DNA from: Bacteroidota bacterium
Lineage (GTDB): Bacteria; Bacteroidota; Bacteroidia; Cytophagales; Cyclobacteriaceae
DNA: 64,000 nucleotides
Assembly: GCA_016191555.1 (NCBI GenBank)
Contig: JACPVX010000011.1
Span: forward strand, 1 to 64,000
Direction: 5' to 3'
Made by a program: the position numbers and the translations under genes. The notes below the pieces were generated by a model that ran no database searches, was not told the origin of the DNA, and saw nothing but the letters and a program-made list of their open reading frames with translations. How positions within the stretch are numbered: position 1 is the stretch's first letter; the number at the start of each line of letters is the position of its first letter. Shown piece after piece: positions 25,188 to 33,511 of the stretch.

Positions 25188-27620
25188 CTATTTTCTGATA
25201 ACGGCTCCCATTTTCTGTTCGAAAGCAACCATCAGTTTGTTCATTGTCTTGTCAATTTCTTCGTCTGTCAATGTTTTGGTTTCGTCCAGCAGGGTAAAAC
25301 CAAGTGCGTAGGCTTTTTTTCCTTGCGGGATTTTGTCGCCTTCGTACACATCAAACGCAATCAGTTCTTTTACCAATTGCTTTTCAGTAGATGCTACCAA
25401 TTCCTTGATTTCGGCAAACGTCACTTGCTTATCCAACACGAGCGAGAGGTCGCGCCTTACTTCCGGAAACTTGGGCACTTCTGTAACAACGAACTTAGGG
25501 TTTGCGCCTTTGAAAAGCAAGGAGGTATTTAAGTCGGCATAAAATATTTCTTGCTTGATGCCAAAATCTTTTGCTAATGCGGTTTTTACTTTCCCTATTC
25601 GACCAATTTCTTTGGTGCCTTTCGTGATTTTCACTCCAAATTCGAAAAGCGCATCGGCCAGTGGTTCTTGTTTGGTATTTTCAACACATGCTTTTTGTAA
25701 AATGTGTGCCACTTGTTGTGCTACATCATAATAACTCACCGCACGGGATGCGTTTTGCCAATTTTCAGTTTCGAAACTTCCACTTAGGTACAACGCAAGG
25801 CGTTCTTCTTCCAGATATTTCTCTTGACCGCTTTTTGCAGCGTCTTTCCAATAGATTTTTCCGAATTCAAAAAGCTTCACGTCTTTTTGTTTGCGATTGA
25901 TATTGTAAGCCACTACTTCCAAGCCCGTGAAAAGCATCGTTTGACGGAGGATGCCTTGCTCTTCACTTAACTTATTCAAAATTTCAACCGGCTCTCCGGC
26001 AAAGTTGAGCTGATGTTTTTGCTGATAAGCAGCATTTGTCAATGAATTGGTCAGGATTTCAAAAAAGCCATTGCCGGTTAGCATTTCGCCAATGGTTCGT
26101 TTGAATTTGTTAATATCCTTGGCGGGAAAGCTGGCTAAGTAATCAGTACCTGCAATTTCGGTCAACTCGATTTGGTTGAAGCCATAGATGCGTAAAATTT
26201 CTTCCACTACATCGGCTTCTTGCATCACGTCCACGCGATAGGGTGGAACGGAAACGGTAAAGCTGTCTTCCTTCTTATCGGTGATTTGAATATCCAGACT
26301 TTCTAAAATACCGAAGATCACATCGCGCGAAAGCGCTTTGCCAATCAAACGATTTACATTTTTATCTTTTACCTCGATGATTCGGTTTTGAATTTTAGTT
26401 GGGTAGATGTCCACTACTTCAGATGCAATTTCTCCACCCGCCAATTCCTGAATCAATAAGGCTGCGCGTTTCACGGCATACACGGTTCCGTTCGGATCGG
26501 TGCCACGCTCAAATCGAAACGATGCATCGGTTTTTAATCCGTGGTGCATGCCGGTTTTCCGGATAACACTAGGCGACCAATATGCACCTTCCAAAAAGAC
26601 ATTCGTAGTTTTTTCGGTGATTCCGGAATTGATGCCACCAAATACTCCGGCTATACACATTCCTTTTCCTTCGCCATCGCATACCATCAAATCGGTGGCT
26701 ATGAGCGTGCGCTCTTTGCCATCAAGGGTTTTGAATTTTGTGCCGGCAGGTAAAGTTTTTACAATTATTTTTTTGCCGGTGATCTCGGCTACATCGTAGG
26801 CATGCAGTGGCTGACCCAACTCGTGACAAATGAAATTGGTGATGTCGACAATGTTGTTGATCGGAGTGAGGCCAATTGCTTGCAAGCGCGCTTTCAACCA
26901 AGCGGGCGATTCTTTCACGGTAACGTTCGAGATAGAAACACCCGAGAAGCGCGGACACATCTCCGGTTCTTCTACCGTTACCGGGATGGTGAGGGATGTA
27001 TTATTTACGTTGAATGAATCAATCGATGGCCAGATGATAGCGCGTTTCTTCGCGGCTTTGATGTCGCGGGCCACACCAATATGGCTGGCTGCATCGGCAC
27101 GATTGGGAGTGAGGCCGATTTCTAAAACATAATCTGATTGAATATTGAAAAACGTGGAGGCTAAAGTTCCATTGGCTGCAGAGGTATTCAATACCATAAT
27201 GCCTGCATGGCTTTCGCCCAACCCGATTTCATCTTCGGCACAAATCATTCCTTCTGATTGCTCACCGCGAATTTTGGCGCTTTTGATCAAAAAGGGTTCA
27301 CCCTTGGTAGGATATACTGTCGTTCCCACCGTGGCGACAACTACCTTTTGTCCGGCAGCTACGTTGGGAGCGCCACAAACTATTTGAAGTGGTTTTTCTC
27401 CACCCACATCTACGGTGGTGATGGAAAGTTTATCGGCATTGGGATGTTTACTGCACGTGAGCACTTCGCCAATGACTAATCCTTTGAGACCGCCTTTCAC
27501 GGTTTCAAAAGCTTCCACACTTTCTACTTCAAGGCCAGTGCCGGTGAGTGTTTGCCCAATTTCTTCCGGAGATTCCGGTATATCGATGTACTGCTTAAGC
27601 CAGTTGTAAGAGATCTTCAT
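25188..27620 (-). CDS. pheT: Phenylalanine--tRNA ligase beta subunit
   Basis: An 810-residue subunit of the (alpha-beta)2 synthetase. Domains appear in the expected order: B1 start MKISYNWLKQYIDIP, EMAP-like tRNA-binding domain (residues 42-155, KHPNADKLSITTVDVG), B3/B4 editing domain (GQPLHAYD, RFERGTD), B5, the catalytic-like B6/B7 (VVEEILRIYGF), and the C-terminal anticodon-binding FDX-ACB domain (PKFPEVRRDLSLV). pheS is not in the window. It heads a minus-strand operon whose -7 element lies 20 nt upstream. Confidence 0.97.
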   Translation of the reverse strand: MKISYNWLKQYIDIPESPEEIGQTLTGTGLEVESVEAFETVKGGLKGLVIGEVLTCSKHPNADKLSITTVDVGGEKPLQIVCGAPNVAAGQKVVVATVGTTVYPTKGEPFLIKSAKIRGEQSEGMICAEDEIGLGESHAGIMVLNTSAANGTLASTFFNIQSDYVLEIGLTPNRADAASHIGVARDIKAAKKRAIIWPSIDSFNVNNTSLTIPVTVEEPEMCPRFSGVSISNVTVKESPAWLKARLQAIGLTPINNIVDITNFICHELGQPLHAYDVAEITGKKIIVKTLPAGTKFKTLDGKERTLIATDLMVCDGEGKGMCIAGVFGGINSGITEKTTNVFLEGAYWSPSVIRKTGMHHGLKTDASFRFERGTDPNGTVYAVKRAALLIQELAGGEIASEVVDIYPTKIQNRIIEVKDKNVNRLIGKALSRDVIFGILESLDIQITDKKEDSFTVSVPPYRVDVMQEADVVEEILRIYGFNQIELTEIAGTDYLASFPAKDINKFKRTIGEMLTGNGFFEILTNSLTNAAYQQKHQLNFAGEPVEILNKLSEEQGILRQTMLFTGLEVVAYNINRKQKDVKLFEFGKIYWKDAAKSGQEKYLEEERLALYLSGSFETENWQNASRAVSYYDVAQQVAHILQKACVENTKQEPLADALFEFGVKITKGTKEIGRIGKVKTALAKDFGIKQEIFYADLNTSLLFKGANPKFVVTEVPKFPEVRRDLSLVLDKQVTFAEIKELVASTEKQLVKELIAFDVYEGDKIPQGKKAYALGFTLLDETKTLTDEEIDKTMNKLMVAFEQKMGAVIRK

Positions 27621-27639
27621 TTACGATAAAATCAAATAT

Positions 27640-27647
27640 CAAATATA
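27640..27647 (-). promoter_or_regulatory. Promoter -7 element of pheT operon
   Basis: On the minus strand this reads TATATTTG, matching TAnnTTTG, 20 nt before the pheT ATG. The -33 position reads TTC instead of TTG at the ideal 19-nt distance. Confidence 0.55.
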
Positions 27648-27699
27648 CCGGTTTATGTCGGCTATAGAAAAATAAAGTCTCAAATAGTGATGTTGAACT

Positions 27700-28590
27700 T
27701 TAGTATCCTTTTCCGGGTATTTCATTCCGAAACATTTCGATGCCTTTGCGATCTTGCATCGTTACAAATACCGTTTTCCCATCAGGGCTACCAAAAACCA
27801 GATTACTGCAATTTTGTCCTTGCAATTTTATTTCTCGGATGATTTTTCCTTCTGGTGAAATAACCACAACGGTGCCTTTGCCATAGCGTGTAGCATACAA
27901 GTTGCCCATTTTGTCGCATTTCATTCCATCGAAACCAAAATCATCAAATCGAATCAATAGTTTTTTGTTGCTAAGGCTTCCGTTTTTGTCAACTTGAAAT
28001 GACCAAATGTTGCGCTGCACACTCTCATTGACATACAACGTCTTTTCATCAGGACTTAACGCAATGCCATTGGTGGTGCCAAGGTTATCCAATAGCAGAA
28101 TCGCTTTACCTCCTGTGTCTATTCGCCAAAGTTTGCCGGTGCTTTCCTTCCAATTGGGGTCGGTGGCAAACAACTGCCCTTTTTTATTGATGCACAAGTC
28201 GTTGGGTTGATTGAACAAGTCATGAGCGTACACCGTCACCGTTTTTGTTTTCATATCAACACGCAACACCTGGTGTCCGGTGAAGTCGGCCAAGAACATA
28301 GAGCCTGCCTGATTGAACTGAATGCTATTGGCAGTGCTTCCCGCAGGAAGTGTCAGAAATAATTCTGCTTCACCATTAGGTTTCACAAGGCCAACGGTTC
28401 CATCTTTTTCATAGTTCACCACAAACAAATTGCCATTTTTATCGAAGGCCGGACCCTCAATATTGGACGAGAACAGATTGGGTTTGGTAAAGTCTTTCGA
28501 AATGTAAAGTGAATCTTGACCAAGGGCAGATGCAAATACAAACAGAAGTTTACTGACTATCAAACTTCGTAGGGCAAGGGGATTTTTCAT
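27700..28590 (-). CDS. SMP-30/gluconolactonase-like beta-propeller, secreted
   Basis: A 296-residue six-bladed propeller of the SMP-30/LRE family with a signal peptide (about residues 1-24). Blade motifs are visible: IEGPAFDKNGNLFVVNYEKD, NDLCINKKGQLFATDP, TNGIALSPDEKTLYVNESV and FDGMKCDKMGNLYATRYGKG. The conserved Glu, Asn and Asp of the metal site fall in these. Characterised relatives hydrolyse lactones, but the natural substrate is unknown. It is followed 8 nt downstream of the DUF1684 stop in the radC-DUF1684 direction and may share that transcript. Confidence 0.87.
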   Translation of the reverse strand: MKNPLALRSLIVSKLLFVFASALGQDSLYISKDFTKPNLFSSNIEGPAFDKNGNLFVVNYEKDGTVGLVKPNGEAELFLTLPAGSTANSIQFNQAGSMFLADFTGHQVLRVDMKTKTVTVYAHDLFNQPNDLCINKKGQLFATDPNWKESTGKLWRIDTGGKAILLLDNLGTTNGIALSPDEKTLYVNESVQRNIWSFQVDKNGSLSNKKLLIRFDDFGFDGMKCDKMGNLYATRYGKGTVVVISPEGKIIREIKLQGQNCSNLVFGSPDGKTVFVTMQDRKGIEMFRNEIPGKGY

Positions 28591-28598
28591 GAAGTAAA

Positions 28599-29225
28599 CT
28601 AATGATAAACCTTCTCACCCGCCTTGATGGGAATGCTAAGAATATTCTCTTTTGGAGGAAACGGACACGAAAAGTTATCGGAATAAGCACAATAAGGGTT
28701 GTATGCTTTGTTGAAATCGAGGGTAACCGTAGTAGCGCCTGGCACTTTCTTCACATCTAAATATCGCCCGGCACCATAGGTTTCATCGCCACTGGTAGCA
28801 TCCGCGAAAGCTAAAAACAACGTGCCGCGATATGGCCCCGGGTCAACCACTTCCAGCAACAGCAATTTGTTTTTCTGATTATCGATACTAAACTCTGCAT
28901 ACGCATATTCTAAATACCTTTTCTCGACCCCATCGCTGGTGGCCAACACTACCATTTTTTTTGTTTCGATGGGGATAAGGTTAGCAATAGCTTTGTAAGT
29001 CAGATCCGCTGGGTAGTAGTTCAGTTTTGTGAATTTTGATGCACTATCTTTTCCTACATAAAAAGGTGAACCTTCATCGTTTCTCATGAACAGGTTCTTT
29101 TCTTCGCGCTCTTTGTTAATCTGTTGTGAATACTCTTCTGGCGATTCGCCTCCGGTAAAGCTGTAATAAACGATCGTGGCCAAAAAAGCCATTACTCCGA
29201 TTACAATGATTTGTTTATTTGACAT
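28599..29225 (-). CDS. DUF1684 domain protein, membrane-anchored
   Basis: A 208-residue protein with one N-terminal hydrophobic helix (about residues 5-24), probably an anchor or uncleaved signal, then a DUF1684 domain. The diagnostic block YNPYCAYSDNFSCPFPPKEN is at about residues 175-194. The family's function is unknown. It lies between radC (15 nt upstream) and the SMP-30 gene (8 nt downstream), all on the minus strand. Confidence 0.87.
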   Translation of the reverse strand: MSNKQIIVIGVMAFLATIVYYSFTGGESPEEYSQQINKEREEKNLFMRNDEGSPFYVGKDSASKFTKLNYYPADLTYKAIANLIPIETKKMVVLATSDGVEKRYLEYAYAEFSIDNQKNKLLLLEVVDPGPYRGTLFLAFADATSGDETYGAGRYLDVKKVPGATTVTLDFNKAYNPYCAYSDNFSCPFPPKENILSIPIKAGEKVYH

Positions 29226-29240
29226 ACTTCTTGCAGGACG

Positions 29241-29942
29241 TTAAATAATCCCCTCATCTGCAAAGCTAAAATATTTATGTCCTGTAATAATGAGATGATC
29301 AAGTAATTGTATTTCTAAAAACCGGCCGGCTTCTTTTAGTTTTTTGGTGAGTTCAATATCACTTTGACTCGGTTGAAGATTACCCGAAGGATGATTGTGA
29401 GCAACCACCACTCCGCTAGCCAATTCTTCGAGTGCCAGCTTGTAAATGATTTTCGGGTCGGCAACCGTGCCTGCTACACCGCCTTCGCTGATTCGTTTCT
29501 TTTTTGTGACTCGATGGGCACGATTGAGTAACAATACCCAAAACTCCTCATGTGGCAAGTCCATCATGTCGCTTTTCAATTGATCGAATGCGTCTTTGGA
29601 AGTGGTAATCCTAGGTTTGTCTTCGCTATCGCTTTCTTTTCGTCTGCGACCTAATTCCAGTGCAGCTATAATGGTGATGGCTTTTGCTTCGCCAATGCCT
29701 TTTACTCTCATCAAATCTTTGACCGATAACTTGGCTAGTAGATTGATGTTGTTATTGCCTTGCAGCAGTACTTTTTTGGAGACTTCTACTGCGCTTAGGT
29801 TGGCCGTACCAGACCCAATGAGAATAGCGAGTAGTTCGGCATCGGAAAGTGCGTTAGTGCCTTTTAATAGGAGTTTTTCGCGAGGGCGATCCTCGGGGTT
29901 CCAATCCCTGATGTTGAGCGGTTTGCTGTCTTCGATTTTCAT
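29241..29942 (-). CDS. radC: RadC family protein (JAB/MPN domain)
   Basis: A 233-residue protein with an N-terminal helix-hairpin-helix segment (DLMRVKGIGEAKAITIIAAL) and a C-terminal JAB metalloprotease-like domain. The zinc motif is VVAHNHPSGNLQPSQSD, preceded by EEFWVLLLNRAH. Despite the name, a DNA-repair role is not established for the family. The length is normal. A minus-strand TATCTTGC at 29993-30000 is a weak candidate -7 element. Confidence 0.93.
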   Translation of the reverse strand: MKIEDSKPLNIRDWNPEDRPREKLLLKGTNALSDAELLAILIGSGTANLSAVEVSKKVLLQGNNNINLLAKLSVKDLMRVKGIGEAKAITIIAALELGRRRKESDSEDKPRITTSKDAFDQLKSDMMDLPHEEFWVLLLNRAHRVTKKKRISEGGVAGTVADPKIIYKLALEELASGVVVAHNHPSGNLQPSQSDIELTKKLKEAGRFLEIQLLDHLIITGHKYFSFADEGII

Positions 29943-30033
29943 AAATAAGGTGCTATGAAATCGGAAAGCCCGGGGAATGGAATTCCTTTAGTGCAAGATA
30001 TGTATTTTTATACGGTTAGATATCTACGAGATT

Positions 30034-30423
30034 ATGCGATTAGCTTTTATTTGTAAGTATTGCAGTGAAGAAACCCAGCTGAATTTTGTTGTAGGCGATC
30101 GATTCAGGTTTATGGTAAAGCATGGAGAAAATTATTCATGCCGATGTGAGCAATGTGGGGCACTCAACGAAATTCATGTGAATCGGATTTACGCCCGAAC
30201 GAATAAGCTAACGCTGATCGTAAGTTTGGTTTTCACTTTTGGAATGATGATTTATTTATCGAATCACTTTTACACAAACTACGTCTCCGGTCGCACGCTG
30301 AACATCGGCTTGAGGGGTGTTGGGATTGTGACTATAGGTTTAGCGATTCCGCTTTTTATTTGGGGCGTTTTGTACGCTGCTGAGTTAGGTAGGATCAGGC
30401 GATTCAATGACCATCGGGTATAA
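30034..30423 (+). CDS. Small zinc-ribbon membrane protein, unknown function
   Basis: A 129-residue protein I do not recognise by name. The N-terminal third carries two cysteine pairs (CKYCSEE at 9-12 and CRCEQCG around 36-41), which could bind zinc. Two membrane helices follow (about residues 60-78 and 93-117). It is transcribed alone, divergent from radC and convergent with rpsT, whose terminator occupies the gap after it. Confidence 0.7.
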   Translation: MRLAFICKYCSEETQLNFVVGDRFRFMVKHGENYSCRCEQCGALNEIHVNRIYARTNKLTLIVSLVFTFGMMIYLSNHFYTNYVSGRTLNIGLRGVGIVTIGLAIPLFIWGVLYAAELGRIRRFNDHRV

Positions 30424-30466
30424 AAAAACCCTCCACAATCCATTTTTAAACTTGGAATGAGGAGGG
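30422..30466 (-). terminator. Terminator of rpsT
   Basis: CCCTCC (30429-30434) pairs with GGAGGG (30461-30466), with further pairing TCCA/TGGA inside. On the minus strand the stem is followed by a T run (A run 30422-30428). On the plus strand there is no T run. Confidence 0.8.
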
Positions 30467-30489
30467 AATAAAAAAAATAGGATGGGAAA

Positions 30490-30744
30490 TTACGCTATTG
30501 CGTTTACACGCTTCGCAAGCTTGCTTTTTTGGTTAGCAGCTTTTTTCCAATGGATTACGTTCTTCTTTGCCAATTTATCGATCATGCCACTCACTTCTTT
30601 CAAAAGAGCTTGTGCTTCATCTTTTGTGGTGGTAGAAGTCAATTTCTTGATTTGAGTGCGGGTAGTTTTTGCTTGGTAGCGGTTTCTTACTCGCTTGGTC
30701 TCGTTTGCTCTAACTCTCTTTTGCGCTGATTTGTGATTTGCCAT
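30490..30744 (-). CDS. rpsT: 30S ribosomal protein S20
   Basis: An 84-residue S20 that binds 16S rRNA. The basic N-terminus MANHKSAQKRVRANETKRVR and the C-terminal half IDKLAKKNVIHWKKAANQKS are diagnostic. It is monocistronic, with a near-ideal promoter just upstream and a terminator just downstream. Confidence 0.97.
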   Translation of the reverse strand: MANHKSAQKRVRANETKRVRNRYQAKTTRTQIKKLTSTTTKDEAQALLKEVSGMIDKLAKKNVIHWKKAANQKSKLAKRVNAIA

Positions 30745-30766
30745 AAGTGCTTTTCTAAAAGGACTG

Positions 30767-30796
30767 CAAAAATAAGGGCAATAACCTGATTTGCAA
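30767..30796 (-). promoter_or_regulatory. rpsT promoter (TTG-N19-TAnnTTTG)
   Basis: On the minus strand, TTG (30796-30794), a 19-nt spacer and TATTTTTG (30774-30767) match the Bacteroidota housekeeping consensus exactly. Transcription would begin about 15 nt before the rpsT ATG. Confidence 0.85.
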
Positions 30797-30807
30797 GGCC
30801 TATTCTA

Positions 30808-32412
30808 TCATTTCTTTTGAATCTGTCCTTCAAACAACAGCCAGGTGTTAGGGTCCAGCTTCATTTCGATGGGCTCAAAATCGGCTTTTAAGGTTATTTT
30901 CCACGATTTTGAGTCAATTTGAACCGTTTCTGTTTTAGTTAATCCATCTTTTCCAATCCAAGCTAGATCCAAAGGGAAACTGAAAAAGGACTCTTTCTGA
31001 GTTTGATTGATTTCTAAAATCAATTCTTTTTTGGTCGAATTGTAACCCCAGTTGCCGGAAAGGCGTGGGTGCCCGCCCCGAAACAGCCACTGATCAAAAA
31101 AAGGCTTCAGGTTTTGTCCGGTCACTTCTTCCATCACCAACCGAAAATCATCGGTCAGCGCATTGCTTTTTTGGTAGCGCGCGTAGTAGGTCTGAATTCC
31201 TTTCCAGAAGAGCGCATCGCCTACTTTGTGCCGCAACATGTGCAAAACCCAGCCTGCCTTTTGGTAGGTGTTCGTGCTTAGGACTTTATTAATGTCGGTG
31301 AGCGTGGTGTCTACAATGGGGGCAGGGTTTTTAGTATAATATTTAATCACCTGCTCGCGATCAATAATTTGCTCTTTCACCAAATGATCTTGGCCATAGG
31401 CATGTTCCAGATACAAATGCGCGAAATAAGTAGCAAAACCTTCGCTGAGCCATACGTGGTGCCAGTCGTTTTCTGAAGCAGAGTTGCCAAACCATTGGTG
31501 TGCTTCTTCATGGGCAATCAGGCTCACATGGTCGCCTTTGCCGTTCACTGAATTTTCGAAATAGAAAATAGCACCTGCATTTTCCAATCCGCCCCAGCGT
31601 GTTTTGGATTGCACGTTGGCTAATTTCTTAAAAGGATAAGGTCCAACATGCCGATGGAAAAAATCGAGCACCTGCACTGCCGCTGCATAATCGCTAAACC
31701 CTTCTGTTTTGTTTTGCGGATACACCCAGCTTTCCACAGCAATTCCATCTACTACTCCGGCTCGTTGCACGGCAAATCGGGCTATACCCACAACCATCAC
31801 CTTTACGGGAATAGCAACCTCTTCTTCATATCGTATTAGTTTTTGTTTCGCGTTCAAAAAAGTTTCTTCTGTTTGAATGCCATTGGCCACAACTGAATAA
31901 TGGTGCGGAGCGATGACCACAAACGTAACGCGTGCTTTGTCGCTCGGATGATCGATTACCGGCAGCCAATGATGCCCACGATCGGGCCAGTTGTCGCCAA
32001 AGAAACCACGATCGCCAAATTTATTTTTTCCAATGATAAATCCGTCAAGCGGAATGCCAGTATAAGTGATTTCGAAAGTAAGTTGTTCGTTTACACTTGA
32101 AGCGGTTGCCAACTGAATAGTGACGCGGTCATTTTGATGACGGAAGGAAAGGGGTTTCCCATTGAGTGTTACCGCAGATACCGTCATTCCCAAACCTTGC
32201 GCATTTTTATTTACCAGATCTAAATCGAAAGAGGTGATGGTTTTTTTGAAACGAATAGTGACTTGCGCAACTCCTGAAATCTGATCAGTTGAATCATTCA
32301 CTTCCAGTTGAAACAGATACTGTTGCACATCGATGGCTTCATTTCTTTTGTAAGGATCGGTGGCATTGCCAACGGAGTAAATGAAAAGAAAAAGTGTAAA
32401 TAATTTCTTCAT
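30808..32412 (-). CDS. M1 family metallopeptidase (aminopeptidase), secreted
   Basis: A 534-residue gluzincin with a signal peptide (about residues 1-17). It has an N-terminal beta domain, the exopeptidase motif GGLENAG in place of GAMEN, and the zinc motif HEEAHQWFGN with the third ligand 19 residues on in WLSEGFATYF (HExxH-x18-E). The catalytic Tyr region and a short C-terminal beta tail follow. It lacks the large C-terminal helical domain of PepN. It would release N-terminal residues from peptides in the periplasm. Confidence 0.93.
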   Translation of the reverse strand: MKKLFTLFLFIYSVGNATDPYKRNEAIDVQQYLFQLEVNDSTDQISGVAQVTIRFKKTITSFDLDLVNKNAQGLGMTVSAVTLNGKPLSFRHQNDRVTIQLATASSVNEQLTFEITYTGIPLDGFIIGKNKFGDRGFFGDNWPDRGHHWLPVIDHPSDKARVTFVVIAPHHYSVVANGIQTEETFLNAKQKLIRYEEEVAIPVKVMVVGIARFAVQRAGVVDGIAVESWVYPQNKTEGFSDYAAAVQVLDFFHRHVGPYPFKKLANVQSKTRWGGLENAGAIFYFENSVNGKGDHVSLIAHEEAHQWFGNSASENDWHHVWLSEGFATYFAHLYLEHAYGQDHLVKEQIIDREQVIKYYTKNPAPIVDTTLTDINKVLSTNTYQKAGWVLHMLRHKVGDALFWKGIQTYYARYQKSNALTDDFRLVMEEVTGQNLKPFFDQWLFRGGHPRLSGNWGYNSTKKELILEINQTQKESFFSFPLDLAWIGKDGLTKTETVQIDSKSWKITLKADFEPIEMKLDPNTWLLFEGQIQKK

Positions 32413-32455
32413 GATTTGTATTTTAGCCTTTCGCGATCAATTAGTTCTTACGAGC

Positions 32456-32484
32456 ATCCCCAAAAGCCCGATCATCCCCAAAAG
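32456..32484. repeat. Two 11-bp direct repeats between M1 peptidase and phospholipase-like genes
   Basis: ATCCCCAAAAG occurs at 32456-32466 and 32474-32484, an 18-bp period, in the 117-nt divergent gap. They could be a regulator's binding sites. No promoter consensus is seen in this gap. Confidence 0.4.
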
Positions 32485-32529
32485 GCTTTTTGATTTTTTG
32501 CGATGCACATTTAAAATCAAAAGATACTC

Positions 32530-33501
32530 ATGTTGAGAAGGAATCAAAAGTGGTTTTTGTTCACCGTGGCATTTCTGTGTGGTGGATGGGGATTTTTCGG
32601 TCATCAAAAAATTAACCGGCTGGCGGTTTTCACATTACCAGTGGAAATGATCACTTTTTATAAGCATCACATCCGCTACATTTCCGAAGCGGCCGTCAAT
32701 CCAGATCGCAGAAGATATGCGGTAGAAGGAGAGGGAGCTCGCCACTACATTGATTTAGATACCTATGGTGATAGTGCTGCTTATAAATTGCCGCGCTATT
32801 GGAAAGAGGCACTGGAAAAATTTGGCGAGGATTCATTGCAAGCGCATGGTATTGTGCCTTGGCATATTTACCGAGCCTATTTTCAACTGCGCGATGCTTT
32901 TATGCTAAAAGATCCGGCAAAGATTTTAAAGCAATCCGCAGAGATGGGGCATTACATTGCCGATGCGCACGTGCCACTTCACACCACGAGTAATTATGAT
33001 GGGCAGTTGACCGACCAAGTGGGCATTCATGCCTTTTGGGAATCGAGGTTGCCAGAATTATTTTTTAATGAGTATGATTTTTATGTAGGCAAAGCCAGTT
33101 ATATAAAAAACGTTCAATTGACTGCATGGGATGCAGTGGCGCAAGCCCATACTGCGCTGGATTCTGTCTTGCAATTTGAAAGGCAACTAGCTCAACAGTC
33201 GAAAGCATCGAAGTTTAATTTTGAATCCAAAGGTCGGCAGACAGTGCTCGTGTTCTCGATTGGCTATTCGAAAAAATACCATGCAATGTTGAATGGCATG
33301 GTAGAACGCCAAATGCGCCACTGTATTAAAATGATCGGAGATGTGTGGTACACCGCATGGGTTGATGCTGGCCAGCCTGAATTAAATACGTTGATCAACT
33401 ATCAACCTACTGAAGAGGAATTGAGAATTCAACGAGTGGAGCTTGCAAAGTGGAAGGCAGAGCGAATTAAAAATGCCCGGTCACACGAACTGGAAGAGTA
33501 A
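32530..33501 (+). CDS. Zinc-dependent phospholipase C / S1-P1 nuclease-like secreted protein
   Basis: A 323-residue helical metalloprotein with an N-terminal signal segment (about residues 7-22). The mature start WGFFGHQKIN supplies the Trp and His ligands of the fold. Further zinc ligands lie in ARHYIDLDTY and GHYIADAHVPLHTTSNYDGQ, with GIHAFWES following. Bacteroidota proteins with this pattern are called zinc-dependent phospholipase C or S1/P1 nuclease; activity cannot be decided from sequence. It converges with the dimethylformamidase-like gene. Confidence 0.82.
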   Translation: MLRRNQKWFLFTVAFLCGGWGFFGHQKINRLAVFTLPVEMITFYKHHIRYISEAAVNPDRRRYAVEGEGARHYIDLDTYGDSAAYKLPRYWKEALEKFGEDSLQAHGIVPWHIYRAYFQLRDAFMLKDPAKILKQSAEMGHYIADAHVPLHTTSNYDGQLTDQVGIHAFWESRLPELFFNEYDFYVGKASYIKNVQLTAWDAVAQAHTALDSVLQFERQLAQQSKASKFNFESKGRQTVLVFSIGYSKKYHAMLNGMVERQMRHCIKMIGDVWYTAWVDAGQPELNTLINYQPTEEELRIQRVELAKWKAERIKNARSHELEE

Positions 33502-33511
33502 ATTTGATGCC

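Noticed and set aside
30001..30033. GTATTTTTATAC palindrome before the zinc-ribbon gene
   Set aside because: Short, A+T-only and not repeated, so chance is likely.
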